Source: JAZSNL01 sp045536365 (lineage in GTDB: Bacteria > Bacillota_I > Bacilli_A > ML615J-28 > CAG-313). Taken from it: 64,000 nt of DNA. Position 1 is the stretch's first letter. The number at the start of each line of letters is the position of its first letter. A model generated the notes under the pieces. That model saw nothing but the letters and a program-made list of their open reading frames with translations. It was not told where the DNA came from and searched no databases. The stretch spans positions 1 through 64,000 of the forward strand of contig JAZSNL010000024.1 of assembly GCA_045536365.1 (NCBI GenBank), written 5' to 3'. Below, in pieces: positions 42,179-51,509 of this stretch. A program made the position numbers and the translations under genes.

Positions 42179-42649
42179 ATGCCTCGTAAAGGACATGTCG
42201 CTAAGAGAACAGTATTACCAGATCCAATTTATAATTCAATTTTAGTTACTAGATTAATTAATAGTGTTATGTTAGATGGTAAAAAAGGTATTGCACAACA
42301 AATTATCTATGGTGCATTTGAAAGAATCGGACAAACAACTGGTCGCGATCCTCTAGATGTTTATAAACAAGCTCTAGAAAATATTATGCCTCAATTAGAA
42401 GTACGTTCTCGCCGTGTTGGTGGATCTAACTATCAAGTTCCAGTTGAAGTTAGAGAAGCTAGACGTTATACTTTAGGCCTAAGATGGCTTACAAATTACG
42501 CTCGTCTTCGTAATGAAAAGACTATGGAAGAAAGACTTGCAAAAGAAATTATAGATGCTTCAAATGGAATTGGTGCATCAGTTAAAAAACGTGAAGATAC
42601 TCATCGTATGGCTGAAGCTAATAAAGCTTTCGCTCATTATCAATGGTAA
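42179..42649 (+). CDS. rpsG: 30S ribosomal protein S7
   Basis: 156 residues, full length. MPRKGHVAKR, LINSVMLDGKK, VRSRRVGGSNYQVPVEV and the C-terminal DTHRMAEANKAFAHYQW are the S7 signature. Primary 16S binder that nucleates the 30S head. Strong AAAGGAGG site in the 53-bp gap after rpsL. Confidence 0.98.
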   Translation: MPRKGHVAKRTVLPDPIYNSILVTRLINSVMLDGKKGIAQQIIYGAFERIGQTTGRDPLDVYKQALENIMPQLEVRSRRVGGSNYQVPVEVREARRYTLGLRWLTNYARLRNEKTMEERLAKEIIDASNGIGASVKKREDTHRMAEANKAFAHYQW

Positions 42650-42661
42650 TAGGTGAATAAA

Positions 42662-44737
42662 ATGCCACGTGAATTATCATTAAATCATACACGTAATATT
42701 GGTATCATGGCTCACATTGATGCCGGAAAAACAACATTTACAGAAAGAGTTTTATATCATACTGGTAAAATCCATAAAATTGGGGAAACTCATGATGGTG
42801 CTGCCACTATGGACTGGATGGAACAAGAACAAGAACGAGGAATAACAATTACATCAGCTGCAACAACAGCTTATTGGAAAGGACATAAAATTAACGTAAT
42901 CGACACACCAGGACACGTAGACTTCACTGTTGAAGTTAGTAGATCTCTAAGAGTTCTAGATGGTGCTGTTACTGTATTAGACGCTCAAGCAGGTGTTGAA
43001 CCTCAAACTGAAACAGTTTGGAGACAAGCAACTGAATACTTAGTACCTAGAGCAGTATTCATTAATAAGATGGACAAAACAGGAGCTGACTTTAAATTTA
43101 GTTGCGCTTCATTAATAAATCGTCTTGGAGCAAATGCCCATCCTATTCAATATCCAATCGGTGCAGAAAGCAATTTCAAAGGTATCGTTGACTTAGTAAC
43201 AATGAAAGCAGTTTTATATGAAGACAATCATACTGACGAAGAATGTCATGAAATTGAAATTCCTGCAGACATTATGGATGATGTATTATATTATCGTGAA
43301 GAATTAATTAATGCCGTTGCAGATTTTGATGACGAACTAATGATGGCTTATTTAGATGAACAAGAAATAACTGAAGAAATGCTAAAGAAAGCAATTCGTA
43401 CAGCTACACTTTCAGTTCAATTCTTCCCTATCCTTTGTGGTACAGCATTTAAAAATAAAGGTGTTAAAAAGATGTTAGATGCAATTATCGACTATCTTCC
43501 TTCACCAGTAGATGTTGCACAAATCACAGGTAAGGATGAAGATGGTAATGATGTGGAAATTATTTCATCTGATGATGCACCATTTAGTGCTCTTGCATTC
43601 AAAGTTATGACTGACCCATATGTTGGTAAATTAACTTTCTTTAGAGTATATTCAGGTGTATTACAAGCTGGTAGTTATATCTACAACGCAAGTAAAGGTA
43701 AAAAAGAAAGAGTAGGTCGTATCCTACAAATGCATGCGAATAACCGAAACGAAATCAAAGAAGTTTACGCTGGTGACATCGCTGCAGCAGTAGGTTTAAA
43801 AGATACAACAACAGGTAATACAATGTGTGATGAAAAGAATCCAATTATTCTTGAATCAATGATATTCCCAGAACCAGTTATTAGTATCGCTATCGAACCT
43901 AAAACTAAAAATGACCAAGATAAAATGGGTGTAGCACTTCAAAAATTATCAGAAGAAGATCCAACTTTCAGAACTTATACAGATAAAGAAACTGGACAAA
44001 CTATTATTTCTGGTATGGGTGAATTACACTTAGATATTATTGTTGACCGTTTAAAGAGAGAATTCCGTGTTGAATGTAATGTAGGTCAACCACAAGTTTC
44101 TTATCGTGAAACTATTAAAGTTCCTGCCGAAGTTGAAGGTAGATTTGTTAGACAATCAGGTGGTCATGGTCAATATGGTCACTGTGTAGTTAAATTCGAA
44201 CCTAACCCAGGTAAAGGATATGAATTCGTTGATGAAATTGTTGGTGGTGTAATTCCTCGTGAATTTATTCCATCTGTTAATAAAGGTATTGAAGCTGCTT
44301 TAGAAAACGGAAACCTAGCTGGTTATCCAACAATTGATATTAAAGCAAGATTAGTATTTGGTTCATACCATGATGTTGACTCATCTGCGGTAGCATTTGA
44401 AGTTGCAGGTGGTCTTGCATTTAAAAATTCAGCTTCTAAATGTCAACCAGTTCTTTTAGAACCAATTACTTTAGTTGAAGTAGTTGTTCCAGAAGATTAT
44501 GTAGGTGCAGTTATTGGTGATTTAAACGTACGTCGTGGATTAATTGAAGGTCAAGAATCTCGTGGTGGAAATGTTCAAACTATTAGAGCAAAAGTTCCAC
44601 TATCAGAAATGTTTGGTTATGCTACATCTCTTCGTTCTAATACACAAGGTCGTGGTAATTATACAATGCAATTCTGTGAATACAGAGAATGCCCTAGAAA
44701 TGTTGCTGAAAACGTAGTTAAGAAACGCAGCAACTAA
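42662..44737 (+). CDS. fusA: Elongation factor G
   Basis: Translocation GTPase. 691 residues from ATG 42662 (AGGTG eight nt upstream; an in-frame GTG at 42653 overlaps that site and is rejected). G1 AHIDAGKTT, G2 ERGITITSAATT, G3 DTPGHVDF, G4 NKMDKTGAD, and domain IV GGHGQYGHCVVKFEP are present. No domain loss. Confidence 0.98.
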   Translation: MPRELSLNHTRNIGIMAHIDAGKTTFTERVLYHTGKIHKIGETHDGAATMDWMEQEQERGITITSAATTAYWKGHKINVIDTPGHVDFTVEVSRSLRVLDGAVTVLDAQAGVEPQTETVWRQATEYLVPRAVFINKMDKTGADFKFSCASLINRLGANAHPIQYPIGAESNFKGIVDLVTMKAVLYEDNHTDEECHEIEIPADIMDDVLYYREELINAVADFDDELMMAYLDEQEITEEMLKKAIRTATLSVQFFPILCGTAFKNKGVKKMLDAIIDYLPSPVDVAQITGKDEDGNDVEIISSDDAPFSALAFKVMTDPYVGKLTFFRVYSGVLQAGSYIYNASKGKKERVGRILQMHANNRNEIKEVYAGDIAAAVGLKDTTTGNTMCDEKNPIILESMIFPEPVISIAIEPKTKNDQDKMGVALQKLSEEDPTFRTYTDKETGQTIISGMGELHLDIIVDRLKREFRVECNVGQPQVSYRETIKVPAEVEGRFVRQSGGHGQYGHCVVKFEPNPGKGYEFVDEIVGGVIPREFIPSVNKGIEAALENGNLAGYPTIDIKARLVFGSYHDVDSSAVAFEVAGGLAFKNSASKCQPVLLEPITLVEVVVPEDYVGAVIGDLNVRRGLIEGQESRGGNVQTIRAKVPLSEMFGYATSLRSNTQGRGNYTMQFCEYRECPRNVAENVVKKRSN

Positions 44738-44816
44738 AACTTTACGTTTCACTTGCAAAAAAAATAAAAATAATATAAAATAAAAAAGTAAAAAAAATAA
44801 AGGAGATTTTAAAATT

Positions 44817-46001
44817 ATGGCAAAGGAAAAATTTGTTCGTACTAAACCCCATGTAAATATTGGTACAATCGGCCACGTTGACCATGGAAAAACTACTCTT
44901 ACTTCAGCTATTACAACTGTATTATCTAAGCAAGGGTTATCTAAAAAAATGGATTACTCTCAAATCGATGGTGCTCCAGAAGAAAAAGCTCGTGGTATAA
45001 CTATCAATACTTGCCACGTTGAATATGAAACTGAAAAACGTCACTATGCACACGTTGACTGTCCAGGACATGCTGACTATGTTAAAAACATGATCACTGG
45101 TGCTGCTCAAATGGACGGTGCTATCTTAGTTATCGCTGCTACTGATGGTCCTATGGCTCAAACAAGAGAACATATCTTATTAAGCCGTCAAGTAGGTGTT
45201 CCTAGATTAATCGTATTTATGAACAAATGTGATATGGTTGATGATGAAGAATTATTAGACTTAGTTGAAATGGAAGTTCGTGACTTATTAAGCGAATACA
45301 ATTTCGATGGTGACAATACTCCAATCATCCGTGGATCAGCTTTAAAAGCATTAGAAGGCGATCCTTATTATGAAGAAAAAATTCTTGAATTAATGGCTAC
45401 AGCTGATGAATACATTCCAGATCCAATCCGTGAAACTGATAAACCATTCTTAATGCCAGTTGAAGACGTATTCTCAATTACTGGTCGTGGTACAGTTGCT
45501 ACAGGTAGAGTTGAACGTGGTACTATTACATTAAACGAAACTATCGAAATCGTTGGTATCAAAGAAACTCGTTCTGCAGTTGTTACTGGTGTTGAAATGT
45601 TCCGTAAATTATTAGATAAAGCTGAAGCTGGTGACAATATCGGTTTATTATTACGTGGTGTTGCTCGTGATGAAATCGTTCGTGGTCAAGTTATCGCTAA
45701 ACCTAAAACAGTTCAACCTCATGCTGAATTCGACGCTGAAGTTTACGTATTAACTAAAGAAGAAGGTGGACGTCATACTGCATTCTTCTCTAACTATCGT
45801 CCTCAATTCTATTTCCGTACTACTGACGTTACTGGTGTTATCACTTTACCAGAAGGTACAGAAATGGTTATGCCTGGGGATAATACTCAAATGCACGTAT
45901 CTTTAATTCACCCTATCGCTGTTGAAAAAGGTACTAAGTTCTCTATCCGTGAAGGTGGTAGAACAGTTGGTGCAGGTTCAGTTTCTGAATTATCTAACTA
46001 A
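44817..46001 (+). CDS. tuf: Elongation factor Tu
   Basis: Delivers aminoacyl-tRNA to the ribosome. 394 residues. G1 GHVDHGKTT, effector EEKARGITI, G3 DCPGHADY, G4 NKCDMVDDEEL, SALKALEGD and the C-terminal REGGRTVGAG are all present. The gap after fusA (79 bp, A-rich) contains no hairpin, so the operon is probably continuous. Strong C-ending codon use suggests the highest expression in the window. Confidence 0.98.
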   Translation: MAKEKFVRTKPHVNIGTIGHVDHGKTTLTSAITTVLSKQGLSKKMDYSQIDGAPEEKARGITINTCHVEYETEKRHYAHVDCPGHADYVKNMITGAAQMDGAILVIAATDGPMAQTREHILLSRQVGVPRLIVFMNKCDMVDDEELLDLVEMEVRDLLSEYNFDGDNTPIIRGSALKALEGDPYYEEKILELMATADEYIPDPIRETDKPFLMPVEDVFSITGRGTVATGRVERGTITLNETIEIVGIKETRSAVVTGVEMFRKLLDKAEAGDNIGLLLRGVARDEIVRGQVIAKPKTVQPHAEFDAEVYVLTKEEGGRHTAFFSNYRPQFYFRTTDVTGVITLPEGTEMVMPGDNTQMHVSLIHPIAVEKGTKFSIREGGRTVGAGSVSELSN

Positions 46002-46014
46002 TTAAATTAAAAAG

Positions 46015-46045
46015 AAAAGATACTTTGTAAAAAGTATCTTTTTTT
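46015..46045 (+). terminator. Terminator of the str operon
   Basis: Stem 46015-46025 / 46032-46042 (11 bp), loop centred on GTAA, T-run. Confidence 0.87.
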
Positions 46046-46046
46046 A

Positions 46047-46074
46047 TTGTTTTTTAAACGTTATATGATATAAT
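46047..46074 (+). promoter_or_regulatory. Promoter of the 46094 lipoprotein
   Basis: TTGTTT 46047-46052, 16-bp spacer, TATAAT 46069-46074, extended TGA. Confidence 0.6.
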
Positions 46075-46093
46075 AAAAGAAAAGGAGGTTTAT

Positions 46094-46918
46094 ATGAAAA
46101 AAATATTATCTCTAATAACAATTATTTTATTATTATTCATTACATCTTGTAGCTCAGAACTTGAAGTTAAAGGTAGAAAATTGTCAAATTCAGAAAAAGA
46201 AAAACTATGTAAAAATCTAGAAGAATATATATCAAATACTAAATATGATTATTATTGTAATTGGTATTCTGTCGACTATAATCAAAAAGTTAAACATGAT
46301 ACTAATGTTAGAAATACTATTAATATTTCTGGAACTGTATTTGAATCAGCTAATATGGACGAATACAAAGCTCAAATTAATTATGAAAATCAAACAACAT
46401 ACGTTTATAGTGATACACTAAGAACAATACAAAAATCTTCTATTGAGTTATCTTTAATTGACCGTATTGAATACGCAAAAATATCGAATAACACTCTGAC
46501 AATAAACAATGGACATGAGACTACAAATAGAGATGGTAAAAAAGAAAAAAGTTCAAAGATTAAATATATTTTTGTATTACCATTTGGTATAAATGCAAAT
46601 ACATCAATTTTTATAACAATGTTAGAAACTTTAGTATTTTATTTGCAAAATGAAGAAAATGTAGAAAAAATAACAAAATCAGGTAATTCTTATTTCGTTT
46701 GCATAGAATCTGATGATATGGAAGGAATATTTAAATTAACAATGAATAAAAAATTTATAGTTTCAAAAGTATCATTATATCTAGATGGATCTTTGTATTT
46801 AGATGAAGAAAGTAAAGACGGGAAAATAATTACGACTACAGAAATGACAATTGAACGTGAGAAAAATGGTTTTGTTGATGTATCTGATCCAGACACTTAC
46901 AGAGAAGTATTATATTAA
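46094..46918 (+). CDS. Putative lipoprotein, unknown function
   Basis: 274 residues. Signal peptide with lipobox FITSC (Cys19), then a polar, charged mature region. The pattern of alternating hydrophobic and polar residues with ELSLIDRIEYAKI, FVLPFGIN and GIFKLTMNKKFIVSKVSLYLDGS resembles LolA/LppX-like beta folds, but this is only an impression and I name no family. Monocistronic, with its own promoter and terminator. AAAGGAGG supports the start. Confidence 0.75.
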   Translation: MKKILSLITIILLLFITSCSSELEVKGRKLSNSEKEKLCKNLEEYISNTKYDYYCNWYSVDYNQKVKHDTNVRNTINISGTVFESANMDEYKAQINYENQTTYVYSDTLRTIQKSSIELSLIDRIEYAKISNNTLTINNGHETTNRDGKKEKSSKIKYIFVLPFGINANTSIFITMLETLVFYLQNEENVEKITKSGNSYFVCIESDDMEGIFKLTMNKKFIVSKVSLYLDGSLYLDEESKDGKIITTTEMTIEREKNGFVDVSDPDTYREVLY

Positions 46919-46946
46919 CCTCTTTTAATAAAAAAGAGGTTTTTTC
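46917..46946 (+). terminator. Terminator of the 46094 lipoprotein gene
   Basis: 10-bp stem 46917-46926 / 46932-46941, AATAA loop, T-run; the stem overlaps the stop codon. Confidence 0.85.
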
Positions 46947-46953
46947 TTTTTTA

Positions 46954-46982
46954 TTGAAAAAAATGAGAAAAAAGAGTATAAT
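46954..46982 (+). promoter_or_regulatory. Sigma-A promoter of the MATE gene
   Basis: TTGAAA 46954-46959, 17-bp spacer, TATAAT 46977-46982. Confidence 0.82.
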
Positions 46983-46998
46983 ATACAAGGTGATTATA

Positions 46999-48387
46999 AT
47001 GGATAAAGAGAAAATACAATATGAGAAAATGACTAAAACCCCTCCTAAAAAATTAGTAATTCAATTAGGGATTCCGACAGTAATAAGTATGTTAATAACT
47101 GCAATATATAATATTGCGGATACATACTTTGTAACAGGATTAAATCCTGCTGCATCAGGAGCTGTTAATGTAGCATTTCCTTTAATGGCAGTCATTCAAG
47201 CAATAGGATTTACTTTTGGTATGGGCTCTAGTAGTTTAATATCGGCTAAATTAGGTGAGAAAAAAGGCGATGAAGCTCAAACGGTGGGTTCATCAGCGTT
47301 TTATGTATCAATAATTTTGGGAATAGTGATTGCGGTAGTAAGTAGCATTTTTATTGAACCACTTATGTTATTATTAGGTTCAACAGATGAAGTATTGCCT
47401 TATGCAATAAATTATTCTAGATATGTAATAATTGGATTTCCTTTTATGATAGGATCATTTGTTTTAAATAATATCTTAAGAGGTGAAGGAAAATCAAAAC
47501 TTGCGATGATAGGTTTAACAACGGGGGGCATTTTAAATGTTATTTTAGACCCTATTTTTATATACAATCTTAATTTAGGTATTGCTGGTGCTGCTATTGC
47601 AACTGCAATAAGTCAATCTATTAGTTTTATTATTTTATTAATGATGTTTATATTAAAGAAGAGTATTATTAAATTATCAATTAATAAAATAACAAAAGAT
47701 TTGAAGGTATATCTAGAAGTATTTAGAGTAGGATTCCCGTCTTTCTGCCGTCAAGCATTAGCTGCTATCGCAGTAACATTATTAAATAATCAAGCAAAAA
47801 TATATGGTGGAACTAATGGACTTTCAGCAATAGGTATTGTAAGTAAAATATTTACAGTAATTTTCACTATTGGTTTAGGTATAGGTCAAGGTTATCAACC
47901 AGTATGTGGATATAATTATGCAGCTGGAAAATATTCAAGAGTTAAAGAAGCGATGTTCTTTACATTTATTTGTGGTACATCAATTATGACATTATTATGT
48001 ATCTTTTGTTTCTTCTTCGCAAAAGAAGTTATTAACTTCTTCCCTAATGTATCAGATCAAGCGTTAGAAATTGGTCAACAAGCATTAAGATATCAATGTA
48101 TTGCCTTACCATTTTTAAGTTTAAATGTCATTATTAATATGACTTTCCAATCAATTAGAAAAAAGACACTTGCAAGTTTATTATCTTGTTGTAGACAAGG
48201 TATCTTCTTTATCCCTTTAGTATTAACTTTGCCTAAAGCATTAGGTTTACAAGGTGTTGAATTGATTCAAAGTATATCTGATTTCTTAACATTTGTAATA
48301 AGTGTTCCTTTCTTTATTTGGTTTGTTAATGATTTAAACAAAAAAATTAAAATAGAAAAAGAGAATGAAAAAGCATATAACGTATAA
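46999..48387 (+). CDS. MATE-family multidrug/cation antiporter
   Basis: 462 residues, twelve predicted membrane segments in two halves. IPTVISMLITAIYNIADTYFV at the N-terminus, GMGSSSLISAKLGEK, NNILRGEGKSKLAM and, in the second half, GIGQGYQPVCGYNYAAG are typical of the NorM/DinF branch. Start ATG 46999 after AGGTGAT; the upstream in-frame TTG is the promoter -35 itself. Substrate unknown. Terminator follows. Confidence 0.9.
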   Translation: MDKEKIQYEKMTKTPPKKLVIQLGIPTVISMLITAIYNIADTYFVTGLNPAASGAVNVAFPLMAVIQAIGFTFGMGSSSLISAKLGEKKGDEAQTVGSSAFYVSIILGIVIAVVSSIFIEPLMLLLGSTDEVLPYAINYSRYVIIGFPFMIGSFVLNNILRGEGKSKLAMIGLTTGGILNVILDPIFIYNLNLGIAGAAIATAISQSISFIILLMMFILKKSIIKLSINKITKDLKVYLEVFRVGFPSFCRQALAAIAVTLLNNQAKIYGGTNGLSAIGIVSKIFTVIFTIGLGIGQGYQPVCGYNYAAGKYSRVKEAMFFTFICGTSIMTLLCIFCFFFAKEVINFFPNVSDQALEIGQQALRYQCIALPFLSLNVIINMTFQSIRKKTLASLLSCCRQGIFFIPLVLTLPKALGLQGVELIQSISDFLTFVISVPFFIWFVNDLNKKIKIEKENEKAYNV

Positions 48388-48406
48388 AACGTTAATATGC
48401 TTTTTT
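48371..48406 (+). terminator. Terminator after the MATE gene
   Basis: Stem 48371-48382 / 48390-48402 with one bulged A (48394), T-run to 48406; the stem includes the last codons. Confidence 0.78.
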
Positions 48407-48433
48407 AATTTAATAGATTAATATTAAGATTTG

Positions 48434-48442
48434 TGATATAAT
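48434..48442 (+). promoter_or_regulatory. Extended -10 promoter of pyk
   Basis: TGA followed by TATAAT 48437-48442; the -35 is poor. Confidence 0.55.
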
Positions 48443-48472
48443 ATACATAATTAATATAAAGAGGTAATGAAT

Positions 48473-49891
48473 ATGGCTGAAAGAAATACTAAAATAATAT
48501 GTACAATGGGTCCTGCCATTAACAATGAAGAAATGTTAATAAAAATGTTTAATAGCGGAATGAATGTCGCAAGAATAAACTTTTCACATGGGACTCATGA
48601 ATCTGCAAAACAACAAATTGAAATGATCCGTAATGCAAGTAAAAAAGCAAATAAATATGTTGGAATAATGTTAGATACAAAAGGACCGGAAATTAGAACA
48701 GGAATGTTTGAAAATGGTGGAGTTGAATATCATCAAGGAGATATTGTTAAATTAGTCAAAGAAGAAGTTTTAGGAAATAAAGAAAAAATTCATATTACCT
48801 GTGAAGAACTTTTCAACGATGTTAAAAAAGGTGATAAATTATTAGTAGATGATGGTAAAATAACATTAAAAATAAAAGAAGCATTTAAAGATACATTAAC
48901 ATGTGAATTTTTAAATGATGGTAAAATTACTAATAAAAAAGGAATTAATGCACCAGGTATTAATTTAACAATGCCATTTATTTCTCAAAAAGACTATGAA
49001 GATATTAAATTTGGTTGTGAACAAGGAGTAGACTTAATTGCTTTATCATTCGTAAGAACAGCAGATGACGTTTTACAAGTAAGAGAAATACTAAAAGAAT
49101 GTGGAAACACCAATATTGAAGTAATATCTAAAATAGAAAGTCAACAAGGAATTGATAACTTAAAAGAAATCATTCAAGTATCTGATGGTATTATGGTGGC
49201 AAGAGGAGACTTAGGTGTTGAAGTTGCAACAGAACTTGTACCATTATATCAAAAGAAAATGATTAAAATGGCCAACCTATATGGTAAACCAGCTATTACC
49301 GCAACGCATATGTTAGAATCAATGATTAATAATCCACGCCCTACAAGAGCAGAAGCAAGTGATATAGCAAATGCTATTTTAGATGGAACATCAGCTATCA
49401 TGTTAAGTGGTGAATCAGCTATTGGCAAATATCCTGTTAATAGTGTTTCATATATGGATAAGATAGCTAAAATTGCTGAATCAATGATTGATCATAAAGA
49501 ATTATTATCAGAAGCAAGAGAAAAAATTGGAAATAAAAATGATGTAATTTCAATATCTGCAGTAGAAGCATCATTAAATTTTAAAGACATTAAAGCAATT
49601 TTTGCTTTTACTGAAACTGGTGGTACAGTAAAAAGACTATGTAAATATCGTCCTAAAGTACCTGTTATTGCATGTACAGATAATATTAAAACATGTTATA
49701 AACTAGCACATTATTGGGGAGTAGAAGCAGTAAACGCAAACTATGTAGATGATATGAGTATGTGCGATGAAATTTCAAATAAAGTTGCCGAAAAATTAGG
49801 ATTTAAAAAAGGAGACAATATCGTAATAGTAGCAGGTTTCGGTGAAGAACACGGTATTACTAATACTTTACGTATAATTGAAGTTAAATAA
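48473..49891 (+). CDS. pyk: Pyruvate kinase
   Basis: Final ATP-yielding step of glycolysis. 472 residues. MGPA, NFSHGTHE, DTKGPEIRTG, the metal and substrate site IESQQG ... MVARGDLGVEV, and ATHMLESMINNPRPTRAEASD are present. It lacks the C-terminal PEP-utiliser-like domain of the Bacillus enzyme. ATG 48473 is preferred over ATG 48467 because the GAGG site (48461-48464) is then 8 nt away instead of 2. It heads an operon with tatD and a lipoprotein protease. Confidence 0.96.
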   Translation: MAERNTKIICTMGPAINNEEMLIKMFNSGMNVARINFSHGTHESAKQQIEMIRNASKKANKYVGIMLDTKGPEIRTGMFENGGVEYHQGDIVKLVKEEVLGNKEKIHITCEELFNDVKKGDKLLVDDGKITLKIKEAFKDTLTCEFLNDGKITNKKGINAPGINLTMPFISQKDYEDIKFGCEQGVDLIALSFVRTADDVLQVREILKECGNTNIEVISKIESQQGIDNLKEIIQVSDGIMVARGDLGVEVATELVPLYQKKMIKMANLYGKPAITATHMLESMINNPRPTRAEASDIANAILDGTSAIMLSGESAIGKYPVNSVSYMDKIAKIAESMIDHKELLSEAREKIGNKNDVISISAVEASLNFKDIKAIFAFTETGGTVKRLCKYRPKVPVIACTDNIKTCYKLAHYWGVEAVNANYVDDMSMCDEISNKVAEKLGFKKGDNIVIVAGFGEEHGITNTLRIIEVK

Positions 49892-49906
49892 GAAAAGAGG
49901 AATAAA

Positions 49907-50674
49907 ATGTATATTGATACACATGTTCATTTGAATGATGAAACAATATATAAAAAGATAAATGAAACACTATTAGAAGCCCAAAAAGCCGGTGTTTCTA
50001 AATTCTTTGTTGTAGGGTACGATAAACATACATCTATGCTTGCGATAGAGATCGCAAAAAAATACGAAAACTGTTTTGCGATTATAGGTTTTCATCCAAC
50101 AGAAGTAAAAGATTTAACCGAAGAAGACTATATTTGGTTAGAAGAAAATGCAACAAAAGAAAATAAAGTTATCGCAATCGGTGAATGTGGATACGATTTT
50201 CATTGGGATAGAACAACAAAAGAAGAACAACAAATTGCTTTTATAAAACAAATAGAAATTGCGAAAAAACTACAATTACCACTTTCAATCCACAGCCGAG
50301 ACGCAATGCAGTTAACATACGATACCCTAAAAGAACACCATGCTGAACTAGTAGGCGGTGTTATGCACTCTTTTGCCGGTGAAAAAGAAATGGCAAAAGA
50401 ATATATTAAGTTAAATTTTGCTTTAGGAATATCAGGGCCAATTACTTTTAAAAATGGACGAACAATGAGAGAAACAGTGGAAAATGTAGATATTAAATAC
50501 ATTCTATCAGAAACTGATTCTCCATATTTATCACCAGAACCATTTAGAGGAAAAGAAAATGGACCAAAAAATATACCCTTAATAGTTAAAAAAATAGCGG
50601 AAGTTAAAAATATGTCTGTTGAAGATGTAAAAGAAAAAATATACGAAAATGTCAATCGTATCTTTGGAGTGTAA
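49907..50674 (+). CDS. tatD: TatD-family metal-dependent DNase
   Basis: 255 residues, TIM-barrel hydrolase. Metal ligands DTHVHLND, Glu in GECGYDFHWD, HSRDA, MHSFAGE and the late Asp in SETDSPYLSPEP are all present. Probably a 3'-5' DNase in repair or RNA/DNA quality control. It lies 15 bp after pyk with GAGG-type site and 2 bp before the next gene. Confidence 0.93.
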   Translation: MYIDTHVHLNDETIYKKINETLLEAQKAGVSKFFVVGYDKHTSMLAIEIAKKYENCFAIIGFHPTEVKDLTEEDYIWLEENATKENKVIAIGECGYDFHWDRTTKEEQQIAFIKQIEIAKKLQLPLSIHSRDAMQLTYDTLKEHHAELVGGVMHSFAGEKEMAKEYIKLNFALGISGPITFKNGRTMRETVENVDIKYILSETDSPYLSPEPFRGKENGPKNIPLIVKKIAEVKNMSVEDVKEKIYENVNRIFGV

Positions 50675-50676
50675 TT

Positions 50677-51474
50677 ATGAAAAAGAAACTATTATTATTT
50701 CTAATATTAATCTTTACAATCACATTAGTAAGTTGTAAAGAAACAACAATTTTAATTAATGAAACAAAAAATTATGAAGTAGATGTAGAAGAAAAAATAA
50801 CAATAGCAACATTGGAAGATGCTTTAGTAAATGCAATAGCAATTGCAGAACAATCATCAGTATCAGTTATATCAAAAAATAACTCATTATTTACAGAAGA
50901 AGCACATGGTTCAGGAGTAATTATTGGTAAAAACGCATCAGGTAAATATTATGTTCTTACAAATAGACATGTAATTGCAGATGATAATAATAAACAAAAA
51001 GATAGTTTTTATATTTATTTAGGAACAAAAAATGAAAAATTACCTGCCAAATTAGAAATGTTCCATGATCAATATGATCTTGCTTTACTAAGCTTTACAT
51101 CAACATTAAACCTAAAGGTAGCTACTATAGCAGATAGTACTAAATTACAAAAAGGTAGATATGTAATTGCAGTGGGATCACCTTATGATTACGATGATTT
51201 ATATAATACAGTAACTGTTGGAAATATATCTCATCCTAATCGTGTAATAGAAGAAGAAATAAAAAAAGGAGTTATGTTTAACGCAAACTACATTCAACAC
51301 GATGCATCTATTAACTTCGGTAATTCAGGCGGTGGATTATTTAATATTAATGGAGAATTAATAGGTATAAACACTTGGAAAATTACTGGCAATAGTTTAG
51401 AAATATATGAAGGATTAGGCTTTTCAATTCCTATTCATATTGCATATCAAATAGTACAACGTTATATAAGATAA
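50677..51474 (+). CDS. Trypsin-like serine protease lipoprotein
   Basis: 265 residues. Signal peptide with lipobox LVSC (Cys20), a short linker, then a DegP-type chymotrypsin fold: H98 in TNRHVI, D134 in DQYDLAL, S217 in GNSGGG. There is no PDZ domain, so it is shorter than HtrA. It is predicted to be anchored outside the cell and may act in envelope protein quality control, where the two SurA-like proteins of this window would also act. It begins 2 bp after tatD, so expression is tied to pyk and tatD. Confidence 0.87.
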   Translation: MKKKLLLFLILIFTITLVSCKETTILINETKNYEVDVEEKITIATLEDALVNAIAIAEQSSVSVISKNNSLFTEEAHGSGVIIGKNASGKYYVLTNRHVIADDNNKQKDSFYIYLGTKNEKLPAKLEMFHDQYDLALLSFTSTLNLKVATIADSTKLQKGRYVIAVGSPYDYDDLYNTVTVGNISHPNRVIEEEIKKGVMFNANYIQHDASINFGNSGGGLFNINGELIGINTWKITGNSLEIYEGLGFSIPIHIAYQIVQRYIR

Positions 51475-51475
51475 T

Positions 51476-51509
51476 AAAAATACAGTATATAAATACTGTA
51501 TTTTTTTAT
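51476..51509. terminator. Bidirectional terminator, protease / PBP
   Basis: 13-bp stem 51476-51488 / 51493-51505, ATAA loop, T-run on plus and A-run before it; serves both convergent genes. Confidence 0.87.

Noticed and set aside
46954..46998. N-terminal extension of the MATE protein from a TTG at 46954
   Set aside because: That TTG is the -35 of a consensus promoter; ATG 46999 has an AGGTGAT site and the usual N-terminus.
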